Translations under genes and position numbers: made by a program
Source: Akebia trifoliata
Lineage: Eukaryota; Streptophyta; Magnoliopsida; Ranunculales; Lardizabalaceae
Length of the DNA stretch: 64,000 bases
Reading direction: 5' to 3'
Assembly (NCBI GenBank): GCA_017979445.1
Contig: CM030707.1
Location: forward strand, 22,946,586 to 23,010,585
Notes under the pieces: generated by a model
What the model was told of the DNA's origin: nothing
The model's database searches: none
Seen by the model: only the letters and a program-made list of their open reading frames with translations
Shown here: positions 47,643 through 59,381 of the stretch, piece by piece
How the letters are laid out: every line of letters starts with the position of its first letter
Numbering within the stretch: the stretch's first letter is position 1

Positions 47643-47742
47643 GCATTCAGCTGACAATCTTAGGATGACAAAAGTTTTGTCGTATGTGACTTAAATTTTT
47701 TGGATTGAGCTTATTTTTTGTGAGGATGATCTCTATGGTAAG
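47643..47742 (+). mobile_element. Half of an M1-family MITE, cut by the Tat-like element
   Basis: Phrases TTTTGTCGTATGTGACTTAAATTTTTTGGATTGAGC and GTGAGGATGATCTCTATGGT match the M1 MITEs at 12120-12774. It stops exactly where the LTR starts (47743). The other half should lie past the far end of that retrotransposon, beyond this window. Confidence 0.7.
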
Positions 47743-49444
47743 TGTGGACATGGGCTTTTCATCTATTTTGAAACATCCCTCCACTTTGGAGTGTTTTGGA
47801 GTCGCCACCATTCATTTTCGGAGATGGGTGTGAATGGTCACTCGAAGTTGTATTTTTTGAAAAAGATGGCATTTTGACATTTTTGATGACTCTCGTAGGA
47901 TAAGGTGTATGGTCCAACATTTGATTCAAAGGTAAGGGGTCCATTTATGGAGTAGGGAAGGTGTTAGGCACCCTACTCCATCCACGTAATGTGGTAACCT
48001 CGGATTCGGTCTTTTAAAATAAAAAAAGAAAAAGAAAATCGAAAAAACTCGATGTGTGCCCTCAAGTGTGAGGGGCTTTAATGTTAGTTCAAACCATTGA
48101 GGGCACCCTTATTGAAGAAGGGGCCCTTTGGTGATTTAGAACATTGTGATGTATGCAAATGTGTAGAGAAGGGGGTGAGTAGAAGAGGGGAGTTGAGGGG
48201 GTGTCCCTTTTTTCAAACCCACCTTGATCCAATCTTGGTCTTCTTAGATCTTCAAAGATGTTCCCCTTTTGAGTCTTCTTTTTTTCTTTTCTTGATTTGT
48301 TTGAGAGAAGGTTGAGAGTTGAGAGTTGATGGTTGAGAGTAGAGGTGTTGAGAATAGAGTAAGAGTAGAGAGTTGAGGGTTGAGAGTAGTAAAGTGAGTT
48401 GAGGGTTGAGGTGATGGTGAGAAGAGATTTATCTTTTTTAGAGGATTTTTTGTCAAATTTTCATTAGTTCTTGTAAGGGGAGAATGGAAGGGTTTTTATA
48501 GAAGTGGAGAGTTATCTTAGGGGTAAAGTTGGGTGAAATGAAGAAAAATGATAGAATGGTTATAAGTTTGAGGAAGAAGTGGTGTAATTTAGAGGAGATT
48601 GGAAGGTATTTAGGGAAGGAGGGTTAAATGGGTGAGTTTTGACCCAAATGGTTTGGATCCTACCCAATCCATTTGAGTTGAGTGTTTGGTGAAGTGAGTT
48701 TAAGATGGTGATTGTGATTAAATGGTATTTGATTTAAGAGAATTGAGGATTTAAGGAGGTGGTTGATGATATTTTGGGAGGGTGAGGTAGATGATGACAT
48801 ATGTCAAAGTGGGTGGAAATGAAGGGTTGAGATGAGTTGATAGGAAAGGATGAGTGTTTGATTTGAGAGGATAGGTGTAGGTTTAGGTTGTAGAGATGGG
48901 TTTTGTAGGAAATGATGGGGGTAGATTAGGGGGAGGTGTAGGTTATAAGTGTTTGATTAGAGAGAATGGATATGATAGGTTATGAGGGTGTAGGTTGTAA
49001 GTGTAGGTAAATGATATTTAGAGGAATGTAATGGGATAGTTAAGGTGAGATGGGGTGATGACATGTGTCACACCTTGATGATTGTGGTGATTGGTTGTGA
49101 TGTTGGATTGGGTTGAGTTGGGTTTGGGTTGAATGATTTGGGCTTGGGTAGAATGTTTGGTAGGGCTTAGGTTATTGGTTGAATAGGAATGGATTTGGGT
49201 TGAGTTTAATAGGCTTGGTAGAATAACAATGGGTTTGGGCTTATGTTGGATTGAGTTGAGGAGTGTAGAAGGATGGTAAGGGATTTGGTCCATGGGCCAC
49301 GTGAGAAGCCTTGGGCCGTTTATTGACAAAATGAATGACAAAATTCATTGGATTTTTGTAAGTTTGGGCCTCGGAGTCCATTCCAATTTTTGCGATTTTT
49401 AGGGCATTTTGCGTCGAGGGCCCGGTCAAATTTGGGTGTCTACA
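47743..49444 (-). repeat. 3' LTR of the minus-strand Tat-like element
   Basis: On the minus strand it starts TGTAGACACCCAAATTTG (49444) and ends TGTCCACA (47743). Its middle matches the LTRs at 1924-3967 and 55333-57170 (phrases GGTAGGATCCAAACCATTTG and AAAACTCACCCATTTAACCC), but it is more diverged. A TATA box (CTATAAAAA) can be read on the minus strand near 48492-48502. Confidence 0.85.
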
Positions 49445-52030
49445 GTTGCTTCTCGTTGCAGGAATTGGGTGTAAAGAACTGCAAAGAATAGACGAAATCC
49501 TGATTTGTACGAGCCCGAGGGTTTTGCTCAGACAAGTTTGAAACCTCCGATTTGATTTGACGAATTTTATGGTAAGAAGTGGCTACTCAAGCATGGGGTC
49601 TGACAGGGTGAGCTTTTTGTTTTCCTCGTCCTCGTAGCGCGGAGCTCGTGTGAGGTCTTGGATTTGTGATAGTTTGAGAAAAACTTTGAAACGAAAGTTT
49701 TTTAACAAGTCTTGGACAAATGAATTGAACTTTTACAAAAATGCTATTTTGTCGGTATTTTTGATTTTTTCTTTGATTTTTTGGTTGAATTTTTTGATCT
49801 TTTGATTTTTGACTTTTGATTTTGTTTTGTTTTGTTTTGTTTTTTTTTTAAATGGCGCATTTGATTCTTTCAACGATGCAAGCAATATGGTTGTTAGCAA
49901 TTGCCGCAGATTCAAGAGAGAGTTTTGCTGTTGAATCACAAATTAATCCCCTCAATTCATGCATCGTCCCTTGTAATGGCGCATTTGATCCTTTCAACGA
50001 TGCAAGCAATATGGTTGTTAATAGCTGTCACTGATCCAAAAGAGAGTTTTACTGTTGAATTACAAGTTAATCCCCTCAATTCATGCATCGTCCTTTGTAA
50101 TGACGTATTTGATCCTTTCAACGATGCAAGCAATATGGTTGTTAACAGCTGTCACTGATCCAAGAGAGAGTTTTGCGGTTGAACCACGTGCAATATGGTT
50201 GTTAACAACTGTCACTGATCCAAGAGAGAGTTTTGCTATTGGACCATGTGCAATATGGTTGTTAACTGCTGTCACAGATCCAAGAGAGAATTTTGCTCCA
50301 TTTAGAACCACATTCATTGCAACAATATCAACAGGAGCATATACTACGAACGAGCCTGTTGCATCGGTACTACTCTCTTGTAATATCAGCATGCTGCTCT
50401 AGTTGGAATTTAGAGTATTTGCTCGCAGTATAGATACACTGTTATCAAGATCAGGAGGTCAACCTAGGTCTTTGAGGAGTAAGGAATCTTCCATTTTGAG
50501 GGTTGAGATTCGTGATCTGCGGGAGAGGCTTGCTTAGGGTTCCTGCTCTGATGCATTCGCGTCTTACCTGGTGAGTCATGATGTTTTGGACGCTGAGGTA
50601 GTGGTGATGGGGAAAGCTGCCCGAATCTGTGCCTTGGAAGAGAGATTTGATTTTTTTTATATGAAAAGAAAATAGGTTTTTTACTTACTTGGCCTCAGGT
50701 GTATCTATTGCTTTGAAAACATGATATTTGAATAAGTCCTAGATTTTTTATCATTGGCCAAAATAGTAGTTTTGAAAACATTTGAATTTTTGGTGATTTG
50801 TCTTTGTCGAATAGATATTGTAAATCCAAAATATGAAGATTTTTGAAAAACCTTTGTTATCTCGATGATATTTGTGTTTTTGCCAACTACTGAGGACATT
50901 GATGTCAACAGTTCTCAGGCTCTTTTTAGAGTCATCCCCAGTGCCTCAGTACTGGGTGAATATCGATTGACCAATGGGACTTATGATTTTGGAAAAAATT
51001 TTCCGTTCACAGTTTATATTCATGCGGGCCAGGAGTTCTTCATTTTTTTTTTCGTTTTTTTTTGTTCATTTATTGCCCCTGGTGCCAGTTACGCTTTTCA
51101 CCAGACCTGGTTTCCACATTTTTGCGCATCGACGCCTTTTTGGATTTTCATCGTACCGGTGGTTTTGATCTTGCCATAGTCTGATTCTTTTACTCATAGC
51201 GCCCTTTCGGATTTTCACTATGCCCTTTGAGACTACGCTTATATTTTTTTGAATTTTTACATTACAAATCTTGTTTAGAGCCTCTGTGTCTTTGTGGCTT
51301 GGTGACTCAAGTTAAGCTGCGAGATCGGCGACTCTATTCTTCTAGTGGTACTTTTTCTTGAGTAACAAATCTAGATTCTCCTATCGAGTTTGCTGACGAC
51401 TATTCGTGGTTCGACAACTCAAATTGAGCCGCGAGATCGGCTACTCTACACTTCTAGTATTCTTTTTTTTCAAATATCCGACCTGGATTCCCCTCTCGAG
51501 TCTTCCAACGACTAATAAGACTTGAGGTCCGGATCAAGTTACCAGATCATTGGTGCAGACATCGTCATTATGATGCCTTAGAACATTCCCTGATCCGAAA
51601 GGACTTTTGATAGGACGGAGTGTTGGCTAAGGCTGTGTGTAGTGGAAAGATACAAAAAGGTTAAGGTAGGTGCGTCTAGAGTGGGTTAGACTTGGGGTTC
51701 GTCTATTTTTGTTTCGAAAATGTGATCTATGTCTCCTCCCAGCGTCTCTCGAATTTGTTTAGGCTGGAGATTTGGGTCGAACTCAAATCAAGTGTCCGAG
51801 TTTTTGAATTTTTTGAATTTTTTGTATTTTAACCATTCACAGTTTCTCCTCATGCGGGCCAGGAGTAATTTGATGCTTTGATCTTTCTGATTTTTTTTGT
51901 ATCATTTTGTAGTTGTTGACTTGTCCCAGTCTTAGTTTAAGAAATGAATATGATGGCTCAAAAGGGTTGACTAAGGTTGATAGTTGGTTTAGAATAACAA
52001 AGATGACCTTTCGTCGTCTCAAGATCAGTT
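49445..52030 (-). other. 3' non-coding region of the minus-strand Tat-like element
   Basis: About 2.6 kb between the integrase stop and the LTR with no retained coding frame. It contains the tandem repeats at 49851-50300. The phrase CATGCGGGCCAGGAGT occurs twice (about 51023 and 51855). Long 3' regions with tandem repeats are known in Tat/Ogre elements. Confidence 0.7.
49851..50300 (+). repeat. Tandem repeat, 124-bp period passing into about 60 bp
   Basis: Units start with AATGGCGCATTTGAT at 49851 and 49975 and AATGACGTATTTGAT at 50099, a period of 124 bp. The third unit is cut short and is followed by two copies of about 60 bp that keep only the GCAATATGGTTGTTAACNNCTGTCAC part. The short period thus grew from a sub-segment of the long one. 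Confidence 0.88.
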
Positions 52031-55000
52031 TTAGGCATAGTATTTCTTGACAGTGTCAGCATTGATTGGTTGCGGGAAGACTTATCCGTCCATTTCTGTG
52101 AGAATCAAAGCTTCTCCCGTCATCACCTTCTGCACAATGAATGGTCCCTCGTAGTTTGGTCTAAATTTTCTCCTAGCATCTTCTTGTATTGGTAAAATCT
52201 TTTTCAAGACAAGGTTTCCTGGTGAGAAATTGCGGGGTTTGACTTTCTTGTTGTAGGCCCGAGCTATTCGTCTTTGGTAAATTTGCCCGTGACAGATAGC
52301 TGCAAGACGTTTCTCTTCTATCAGATTTGGTTGATCAAACCGAGCTTGAACCCATTCAGTTTCATCCAACTCTGCTTCTTTTAAGATTCAGAGGGAGGGC
52401 ATCTCAACCTCGACGGGTAAGACTGCTTCCATTCCATACACCAACAAGTACGGAGTTTCCCCAGTCGAAGTTCCAAATGAAGTCTGGTAAGCGTGAAGAG
52501 CGAAAGGCAACATGTCGTGCCAATCCTTGTAAGTGACTATCATTTTCTCGATGATTTTTTTGATGTTTTTGTTGGCAGCCTCAACTGCTCCGTTCATTTT
52601 TGGTCTATAAGGTACAGAGTTGTGATGAATGATTTGAAAGTCCTCGCACATCTTAATCATATCTTTATTTTTGAAGTTCTTCGCGTTGTCCGTCACTAAC
52701 CCGTTGGGAAGCCCATATCTGCAGATAATATTGTTCTTCACAAACTTCAGAACACTGCTCTTGGTGACATTAGCATAAGAAGCTGCTTCTACCCATTTGA
52801 AGCGGTGCCCATTTGAAGCTTTTGACGAAATTTGTCCAATAACATCCATGCCCCAGAGTGAGAAGGGCCAGGGAGTAGTCATGTTATGCAATTCTGATGG
52901 TGGCGCATTGATCTTATTGGCATAGATCTAGCAGAGATGGCATTTACGGACGTATTGATAACAATCACTTTCCATGGTAGTCTAGTAATATCCCATTCTC
53001 ATGATCTTTTTAGCAAGCATGTGACCGTTCATGTGAGGTCCGCAGACTCCACCATGTACGGTTTCTATCAATCGTTTTGCTTCTATTTCTGCCACACATC
53101 GGAATAAGACTTTATGATGTGATTTCTTGTACAGAATGCCATTGCCAAGGAAGAATTGACCTGCTAGCTTCTAAATAGTCTTTCGATCATTAGACGTGGC
53201 GTCTGATGGGAGAGTTCGATCTTTGAGATAGGCTTTGATGTCTGAGAACCAAGGCTTTTCTTCAAATTCTTCAACTTCGACAGGTAGGCAGTAAGCTGGC
53301 TCATCTTAAAGTCCAATCTCAATAGGGTCAATGACTAAGTCTTCTGAAATACTGATCATGGAAGCGAGTGTTGCTACTGCATCAGCAAATTGATTCTTAG
53401 CTCTCGGCATATATGTGAATGAAATTCTGTTGAAGCTTGAGCTTAATTCTTTGAGGTACTCGTGGTAAGGGATCAATCTCTGTTCTCGTGTCTTCCATTC
53501 TCCAGTTGTCTGATAGACTACTAAGCTTGAATCTTCGAAAACATCGATCTCATCTACCTCGAGATCTAGTGCTGCTTTCAGCCCTGCTATGTATGCTTCG
53601 TATTCAGCCTCATTGTTGGAACATTGAAACTTTAGTCTGATTGCAATTGGTATGTGGGACCCATCTGGTTTGATCAAGACTGCCCCTATTCCGTTCCCTT
53701 TTTGATTTGCTGCTCCATCAAAGTATATTTTTCAGCCTGGTTTTTCATCATCGTCAATATGGCTTCGTCAGGAAAGTTTGTCTTCAACGGTTCATAATCG
53801 GGCAATGGATGTTCAGCTAAATGGTCGGCAATGGCTTGTCCCTTGATGGCCTTTTGAGTGACATAGGTGATGTCAAACTCAGATAATAGTAATTGTTATT
53901 TTACAGTACGACCTGTTAACGCTGGCTTCTCGAAGAGATACTTGAGCAAGTCCATTCGAGCGATAAGCATAGTCGAGTAGTTAAGGAGGTAGTGGCGTAG
54001 TCGTTGAGATGCCTAGACCAGTGCGCAACAAGTCTTCTCGAGTGTTGAATACTTTACCTCATAATCAGTGAACTTCTTGCTGAGATAGTAAATGGCTTGC
54101 TCTTTTTTGCCTGACTCATCGTGTTGCCCCAGTACACAACCTATAGACGTTTCTTGTACCGAGATATACATCAGTAAGGTCGTCCTGGCGTAGGAGGAAT
54201 CAAGACTGGCGGGTTGAGCAAATATTTCTTTATTTTGTCGAAGGCTTTTTGACAGTCCTTGTTCCATGCTTTCGGCATATCTTTTCTGAGTAGCTTAAAT
54301 ACTGGATCACAAATAGGCGTGAGTTGTGCGATGAACCTGCTGATGTACTGTATTCTACCCAGAATTGCTCGGACATCCTTTTTTGATACCGGTGCTTTCA
54401 TCTCGAGAATGTACTTGGTCTTTGCTGAATCTATCTCAATGCCTCTTCTACTGACGATGAAGCCCAATAGCTTATCCAATGTTGTCCCGAATACACACTT
54501 TGCTGGATTGAGCCTTAAGCTGTATTTCCTTAGCCTGTCGAACAATTTCTTGAGATTTACTAGGTGATCTTCTTCTATGCCTAGTTTAGCGATCATGTCA
54601 TCTACGTAGACTTCCATTTCCTTGTGGATCATGTCATGGAATAAAGTCGTTATTGCGCGTTGATAAGTTGCCCCTGCGTTTTAAAGCCCGAATGGCATGA
54701 CTTTGTAATGACAAGTGCCCCAGGGTGTAATGAATGATGTCTTCTCTTGGTCTTCTTCTGTCATTTTTATCTGATTGTACTCGGAGAAACCATCCATGAA
54801 TGAGAACATACCATGCCCCTCTATGCTATCGACTAGAGTGTCGATGTGAGGTAATGGAAAATCATCCTTAGGATTGGCTCTGTTCAAATCTCGATAGTTG
54901 ACACACATTCGTACTTTCCCGTCCTTCTTTGGTATCGGAACGACATTGGCTAGCCATTCGGGGTACGTGGAGACTGCGAGAAATCCTGCTTGGAACTGTT

Positions 55001-55332
55001 TCATCACTTCATCTTTGACTTTGAGTGTCCATTCTAACTTGAGTCTTCTTAACTTTTGCTTGATCGGTTTGCTCCTAGGAGTGATTGGCAGCTTATGAAA
55101 AACAAGATCCGTGTCTAAACCGGGCATATCTTTGTAGGACCAGGCAAAGACGTCTTGATAGTTACGCAATAGTTCAATCATTTCTTCTTTTTGCTGAGGG
55201 GTTAACAAGGCTCCGATTTTTACAATACGTGGGTCATCTTCAGTGCCGAGATTAACTGAGTCTGTATCCTCAATGTTTGACTGAACACCTTTTTCATGTC
55301 GTTCTAACAGGTCCTTGATTTTTTTAGGAGGG
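52031..55332 (-). pseudogene. Tat/Ogre-like pol: RT, RNase H, second RNase H, integrase
   Basis: RT (about 54171-55130) has FAWSYKDMPGLD upstream, VRMCVNYRDLNRANPKDDFP, MPFGL and the catalytic YVDDM. One stop (TAA for a lysine codon, 54681-54683) breaks it right after MPFGL, and a frameshift lies near 54180. The first RNase H follows (SIGCVLGQHDESG, AIYYLSKKFTDYEVKYS). The second, archaeal-type RNase H spans about 53306-53730 (CSNNEAEYEAYIAGLKAAL). Integrase spans about 52031-53230: a worn HHCC finger, then DVIG, TDNAKN and NGAVEAANKN, keeping the D-35-E spacing, but with a gap of about ten residues after GHRF. The stop at 52031 follows KKYYA, the usual end. The upstream protease is cut off by the element at 55333. 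Confidence 0.92.
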
Positions 55333-57170
55333 TGTAGACACCTCAATTTGAACGGGCCACTTCTCGAAAGGGCCCAAAAATATCGATTTAAATGGGCCAA
55401 CGGGCCTTAAGGGCCCAACTCATTGAAAATGAACATTTTTACCAAATCGAGGCCCCTAAGACCTCTCAATGGTTTAGGAGGCCACCAAAAGGACTCGGCC
55501 TACCTTACGACTTCCCAACATTCACCGCTCCGCTTCCAAAATAAAAAACGTCAAATTTTCGATAAATTTCACCAACGGGCCTAAAAAGCCCGATTCGCCA
55601 ACACGTGGCATTTTTGATCAAACTAAAATCTAAAAAATTAAAAAATTAAAAATGTGAGACTTGGGATGCCTACCCCTCCTCTACTATCACCGCTCCGCCT
55701 CCGTAACCCAAAACCATTTCTAAAACCCAAGCCCAACACTACAAAGCCCACAAATCATTAACCATATCCAATTCATTATCCAACCCACAACCCTAACCCA
55801 TAAACCACAACCCACATCAACCAATCACTCTTTTATCATCAAGAGATGACACATGTCATCACCCCATCTCACCTCCCTCACCCAACCACCTACCCCATTA
55901 ATTTGCTTTAAATCCCATCTACCCACACATCAACCCATCACCTTTTCTCTCAAATCAAACACATCTACCCACACCCCTAACCTATACCTCCCCTAATCTA
56001 CTCTCATCATTCCCTACAAAACCTACATCTACAACCTAAACCTACACCATCCTCTCAAGTCAAACACTCAACCTCTCCCATCAACCTATCCCAACCCTTC
56101 ATTTCCACCCACCTTAACACATGGCATCATCTCCCTCACCCTCCCAAAATATCATCAACCACCCATTTAAATCCTCCATGCTCTTAAATCAAATCACAAC
56201 CACCATCTTAAATTCACCTCACCAAACACTCCACCCAAATGGGTTGGGTAGGATCCAAACCATTTGGGTCAAAACTCACCCATTTAACCCCCCTTACCTA
56301 AATACCCTCCAATCTCCTCTAAATTACACCCACTTCTCTCTCAAACTCATAACCATTCTACCCATTTTCTTCACTTCACCCCATTATATCCCTAAAATAA
56401 CTCCTAAACATCTATAAATACCCTCATCCTCTTCCCAAAAATGGCCCCCAACTTCTCATTACAAAACTTCTCCCCAACACTCTCTCTACTAACAACCATC
56501 ATCAATTCTCACCAAGTTTACCAACTCTTTCACACAAATCCTCTACAAGTCTCACTAAAACAAAAGAAATCCCTACTCTCTCTAATCACTCTTCCCATTC
56601 TCATACTCTCATATTATACTAAGGACTCAAGAAGACTCAAGCAAGAAGAAGAAAAGAAGAAACAAGATACAAGGTGGGTTTGAAGCACACCCCCCTCTCT
56701 TTCTCTAACCTTCTACTCTTTCCCTCTTCTAACACCCCCTTCTTCTATTTTATTTTACCCCTTTTGATGATTGGGCCCCAAGGCTAAGGTTCATAAGGGT
56801 CATTTCCATTAATGAAATGACCCTATGATCAAGCCGAAAATGAATCCCTACTTAGGGAACATATGCACCCACGTGGCACATTTTTTTCACCTTCTTTTAA
56901 AAATAAAAAATGATCGAGTTATTTGAGGTTACCGCCACGTGGCGGGGAGGAAAGGGTGCCTAACACCTTCCCTTTTCTTCAACCGAGCCGCTTACCCAAA
57001 TCTCGAGGTTTGACTACCCCTTATCCATTGTGAGTCACTAAAATGCCAAAAATCTCATCTTTTGGAAAATGTACCCCGGGTGACCATTCACACCCACTTC
57101 CAACTTGAATGGTGGCGACTCCAAATCATTGTAGATGTAGTCATCATAATGACGAAATCACGCGTCTACA
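55333..57170 (+). repeat. 5' LTR of the plus-strand Tat/Ogre-like element
   Basis: 1838 bp, TGTAGACACCTCAATTTG to CACGCGTCTACA. It is very close to the solo LTR at 1924-3967, from which it differs mainly by lacking about 170-200 bp after CGCTCCGCCTCCGTA (about 55700). The region 55700-56650 has almost no G on the plus strand. The TATA box is at 56413-56420. Confidence 0.93.
56413..56420 (+). promoter_or_regulatory. TATA box of the 5' LTR
   Basis: TATAAATA, conserved in sequence and context with 3188-3195. The RNA start is expected about 30 bp downstream, which makes U3 about 1.1 kb and the transcribed R-U5 part about 0.72 kb. Confidence 0.6.
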
Positions 57171-57172
57171 GC

Positions 57173-57191
57173 TTGGCGACTCCACTGGGGA
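57173..57191 (+). other. Primer-binding site of the Tat/Ogre-like element
   Basis: TTGGCGACTCCACTGGGGA begins two bases after the LTR end. A tRNA-Arg-type primer is reported for Ogre elements and this sequence is consistent with that; I could not check it against a tRNA set. Confidence 0.6.
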
Positions 57192-59381
57192 GTAAAGACT
57201 CCACCCTCGTGTCAACTCGGTTATTTTGGTAAAAAAGGAAATGTTTCAATTTTTATTTTTATTTTTTATTTTTGCAAGCTAACAATACTTGTTGTGTTTG
57301 TTGTAATTATTTTTTAGGTAGGTTTCCTTTATTTACTTACTCACTTGAAAAAAAAAAAAAAAAAAAAAAAAAAACCGATTTTCACTTTATTTCCCCGATT
57401 ATGTCTTTTTAAGCATGTATATCACCAAACAAATGAAAAAAAAAATTTTCTTTTTTGGCCCAAGCCAAAAACCAGAGGCAATGTGCCTCAAAATGAGTAT
57501 AAAAAAATAAAAAAATAAAAAAAATAAAAAAAAAAGTCGTTTTTCTTCTTTTTTGGCCGAATGGACAGTCGAACTTAAAATGATCATAACTTTCTCGTCC
57601 GATCTCCGATTAGCTATTAGTGCATATCGATTTGGGGTAGAACAAAATTTTCTACCAAATGTGACAAAGTCAGCAACATTTTGACAACTCAGAATCGGTT
57701 TTTGAGCTCATTTACTATCGTTTACGCTACCATTTCCGTTTGACGTCTCGTCGCGATACAAAATGAGTAGGAAAGAAAAGCATAAAAAAGGAAAAAAATT
57801 TGGCCCAAGCCAAAAACCAGAGGCAATGTGCCTCAAAATGAGCACATAAAAATTTTTATTAAAAAAAAAAATTAAAAAAAAAAAAATTAATTAAATTAAA
57901 AAAAAAATTTTTTTTTTTTTTTGCTCAACTTGTTCCTTACATCAGTCTTGGAAACTTTCCTCTTGGAACTTATTTTTATTTTAAGTTTTAAAGCTTCAAA
58001 AGATCAAACGGATCATCTTTCTCAAACTCAGGGCGTACCGCTCGCCACTTTTTGATTGATCAAAATGAAAATTCAAAGTGATCATCGGTTGGACTATAAT
58101 GAAAAAAGAGAAGTCCTTTTATGATTAGTTCATTCGTAAAATTGAAAAAAAAATGATGAAAAAAAAAAAATTGATTGGTTGATGATGAATGTGCGACTCT
58201 TACGGACAAATTATCTAATAGGCTATGATCTGGCCAACGGGCCCACTCATCTGAAAAATGCCCCGGGCGCACCCTATCCTATTTGCACACACCACTAGCA
58301 CGTTTACTTTACTGTATTGCACGCTTGCATGTCCCTAATAGCCAACGTGGCACTAGTGCGTGGCCCGGTCTCCTCGGAGATGCGACGTCATTCATGAAAA
58401 CCACAACTCCAATCACGTACCGTAAGGTATATAAAACTGGGGAATCAATACCGTTTGATCAGGTGATTCTGAAAGGTATTTGATACACCCATGTTGGAGC
58501 GACCTGAGCCTTTGTCCTATTGTAAGCCGCACGGTCACATGTCCCGATTGCCAACGTAGTACTAGTACGTGGTCGGTCCCCTCGCGGGATGCGAAAACCA
58601 TTTATGAAAGCTACAACTCTTGACTCGTACCCATAGGTATATAAAAGATAATCCAAGTACATCAATTGCACTTCTTGGTCAAAACCAGTGCCTAAGCAAG
58701 ATCCTGCCCCGCTGTACCCTACTGTACGAGGGGGATAGATTACGTCTATTCTAGACGAGAGGTACTTAAGCGGGCCTTTGCTCAGCATCGTGCGCCACCT
58801 CTCAACTGGGGATCAAACTGGCTATTTTTGGCTTCAGAGAAGTGAATTGAAGTTTTAGATTATCACCTATACGGTATATCAAACCAAGTCACCACGTACC
58901 GTCTGATTGAGTACGCTTGAGAGGTATATAGGTGTGCTTGGGCAAGAGTGGCCAGATAAAAATGCATTGCAGTAGTAAGCTTAGAGTCTAGAAGCCTTCC
59001 CTGTAAGTCACAACTCGAACTTATCGCGGGTGTTCCCGGGTTGTTGAAAGAAACTTGATGATTGATGTATGCGAATGATCAAAGTGTATGATTGTCCTCA
59101 AGGGTCAAAATTTTGTTTTCAGAAATTAAAGGGGTACACCGACCCAATAAAGAATCCAGTTCTTGCAAAAATTCAATAATGACCCAGTCCATCTCGATCC
59201 AATGATCATGATAAGACGGGCCATTCAAATCAAAATGAAAATCAAATTTTCAAAAAAAAAAAAAAAAAAAAAAAGTGTTTTCAAGAAAGTGTTTTCCATA
59301 AGAACAAAGAGTTTCAAAAGAAAAGTAATTTTTACATAGACCTTGGAAATGTACTGAACTATTCTCTTGTGTCAACTCAGG
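57192..59381 (+). other. Long leader of the Tat/Ogre-like element
   Basis: Non-coding. It holds A-rich and T-rich runs, a perfect 43-bp direct repeat with two small hairpins (57455-57497 and 57800-57842), and a worn duplication of about 120 bp (about 58317-58440 and 58536-58650; phrases TAGTNCGTGGNCGGTC and AGGTATATAAAA). TATATAAAA occurs twice there. A possible splice acceptor TTGTGTCAACTCAG ends just before the ORF1 start. Confidence 0.6.
57455..57842 (+). repeat. Perfect 43-bp direct repeat pair with twin hairpins
   Basis: The copies at 57455-57497 and 57800-57842 are identical over 43 bp. Each contains TTGGC-CCAA-GCCAA and GAGGCA-ATG-TGCCTC, two small stem-loops. The flanking DNA is not repeated. 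Confidence 0.85.

Larger units (their letters stand above)
47743..55332 (-). mobile_element. Decayed Tat/Ogre-like gypsy element (3' half in window)
   Basis: From right to left it holds RT, RNase H, a second RNase H, integrase, a 2.6-kb 3' non-coding region and the 3' LTR. The order RT-RH-aRH-IN, with an extra archaeal-type RNase H, is the mark of the Tat lineage. Its 5' part is missing because a related element inserted at 55333. The five bases before its left end are GTAAG, so a matching GTAAG is predicted at its far end outside the window. Confidence 0.88.

Noticed and set aside
50865..51179. 104-codon plus-strand frame with hydrophobic stretches
   Set aside because: It lies antisense in the 3' region of the minus-strand retrotransposon and is T-rich; the hydrophobic runs come from poly-T.
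54681..55400. Minus-strand frame starting within the LTR and entering RT
   Set aside because: The first ~20 codons (55333-55400) are LTR sequence of the younger element; the true pol upstream part lies beyond that insertion.
58300..58760. Organelle-like GC-richer stretch in the leader of the young element
   Set aside because: I could not match it to a plastid or mitochondrial gene, and it contains an internal duplication typical of the element's leader.
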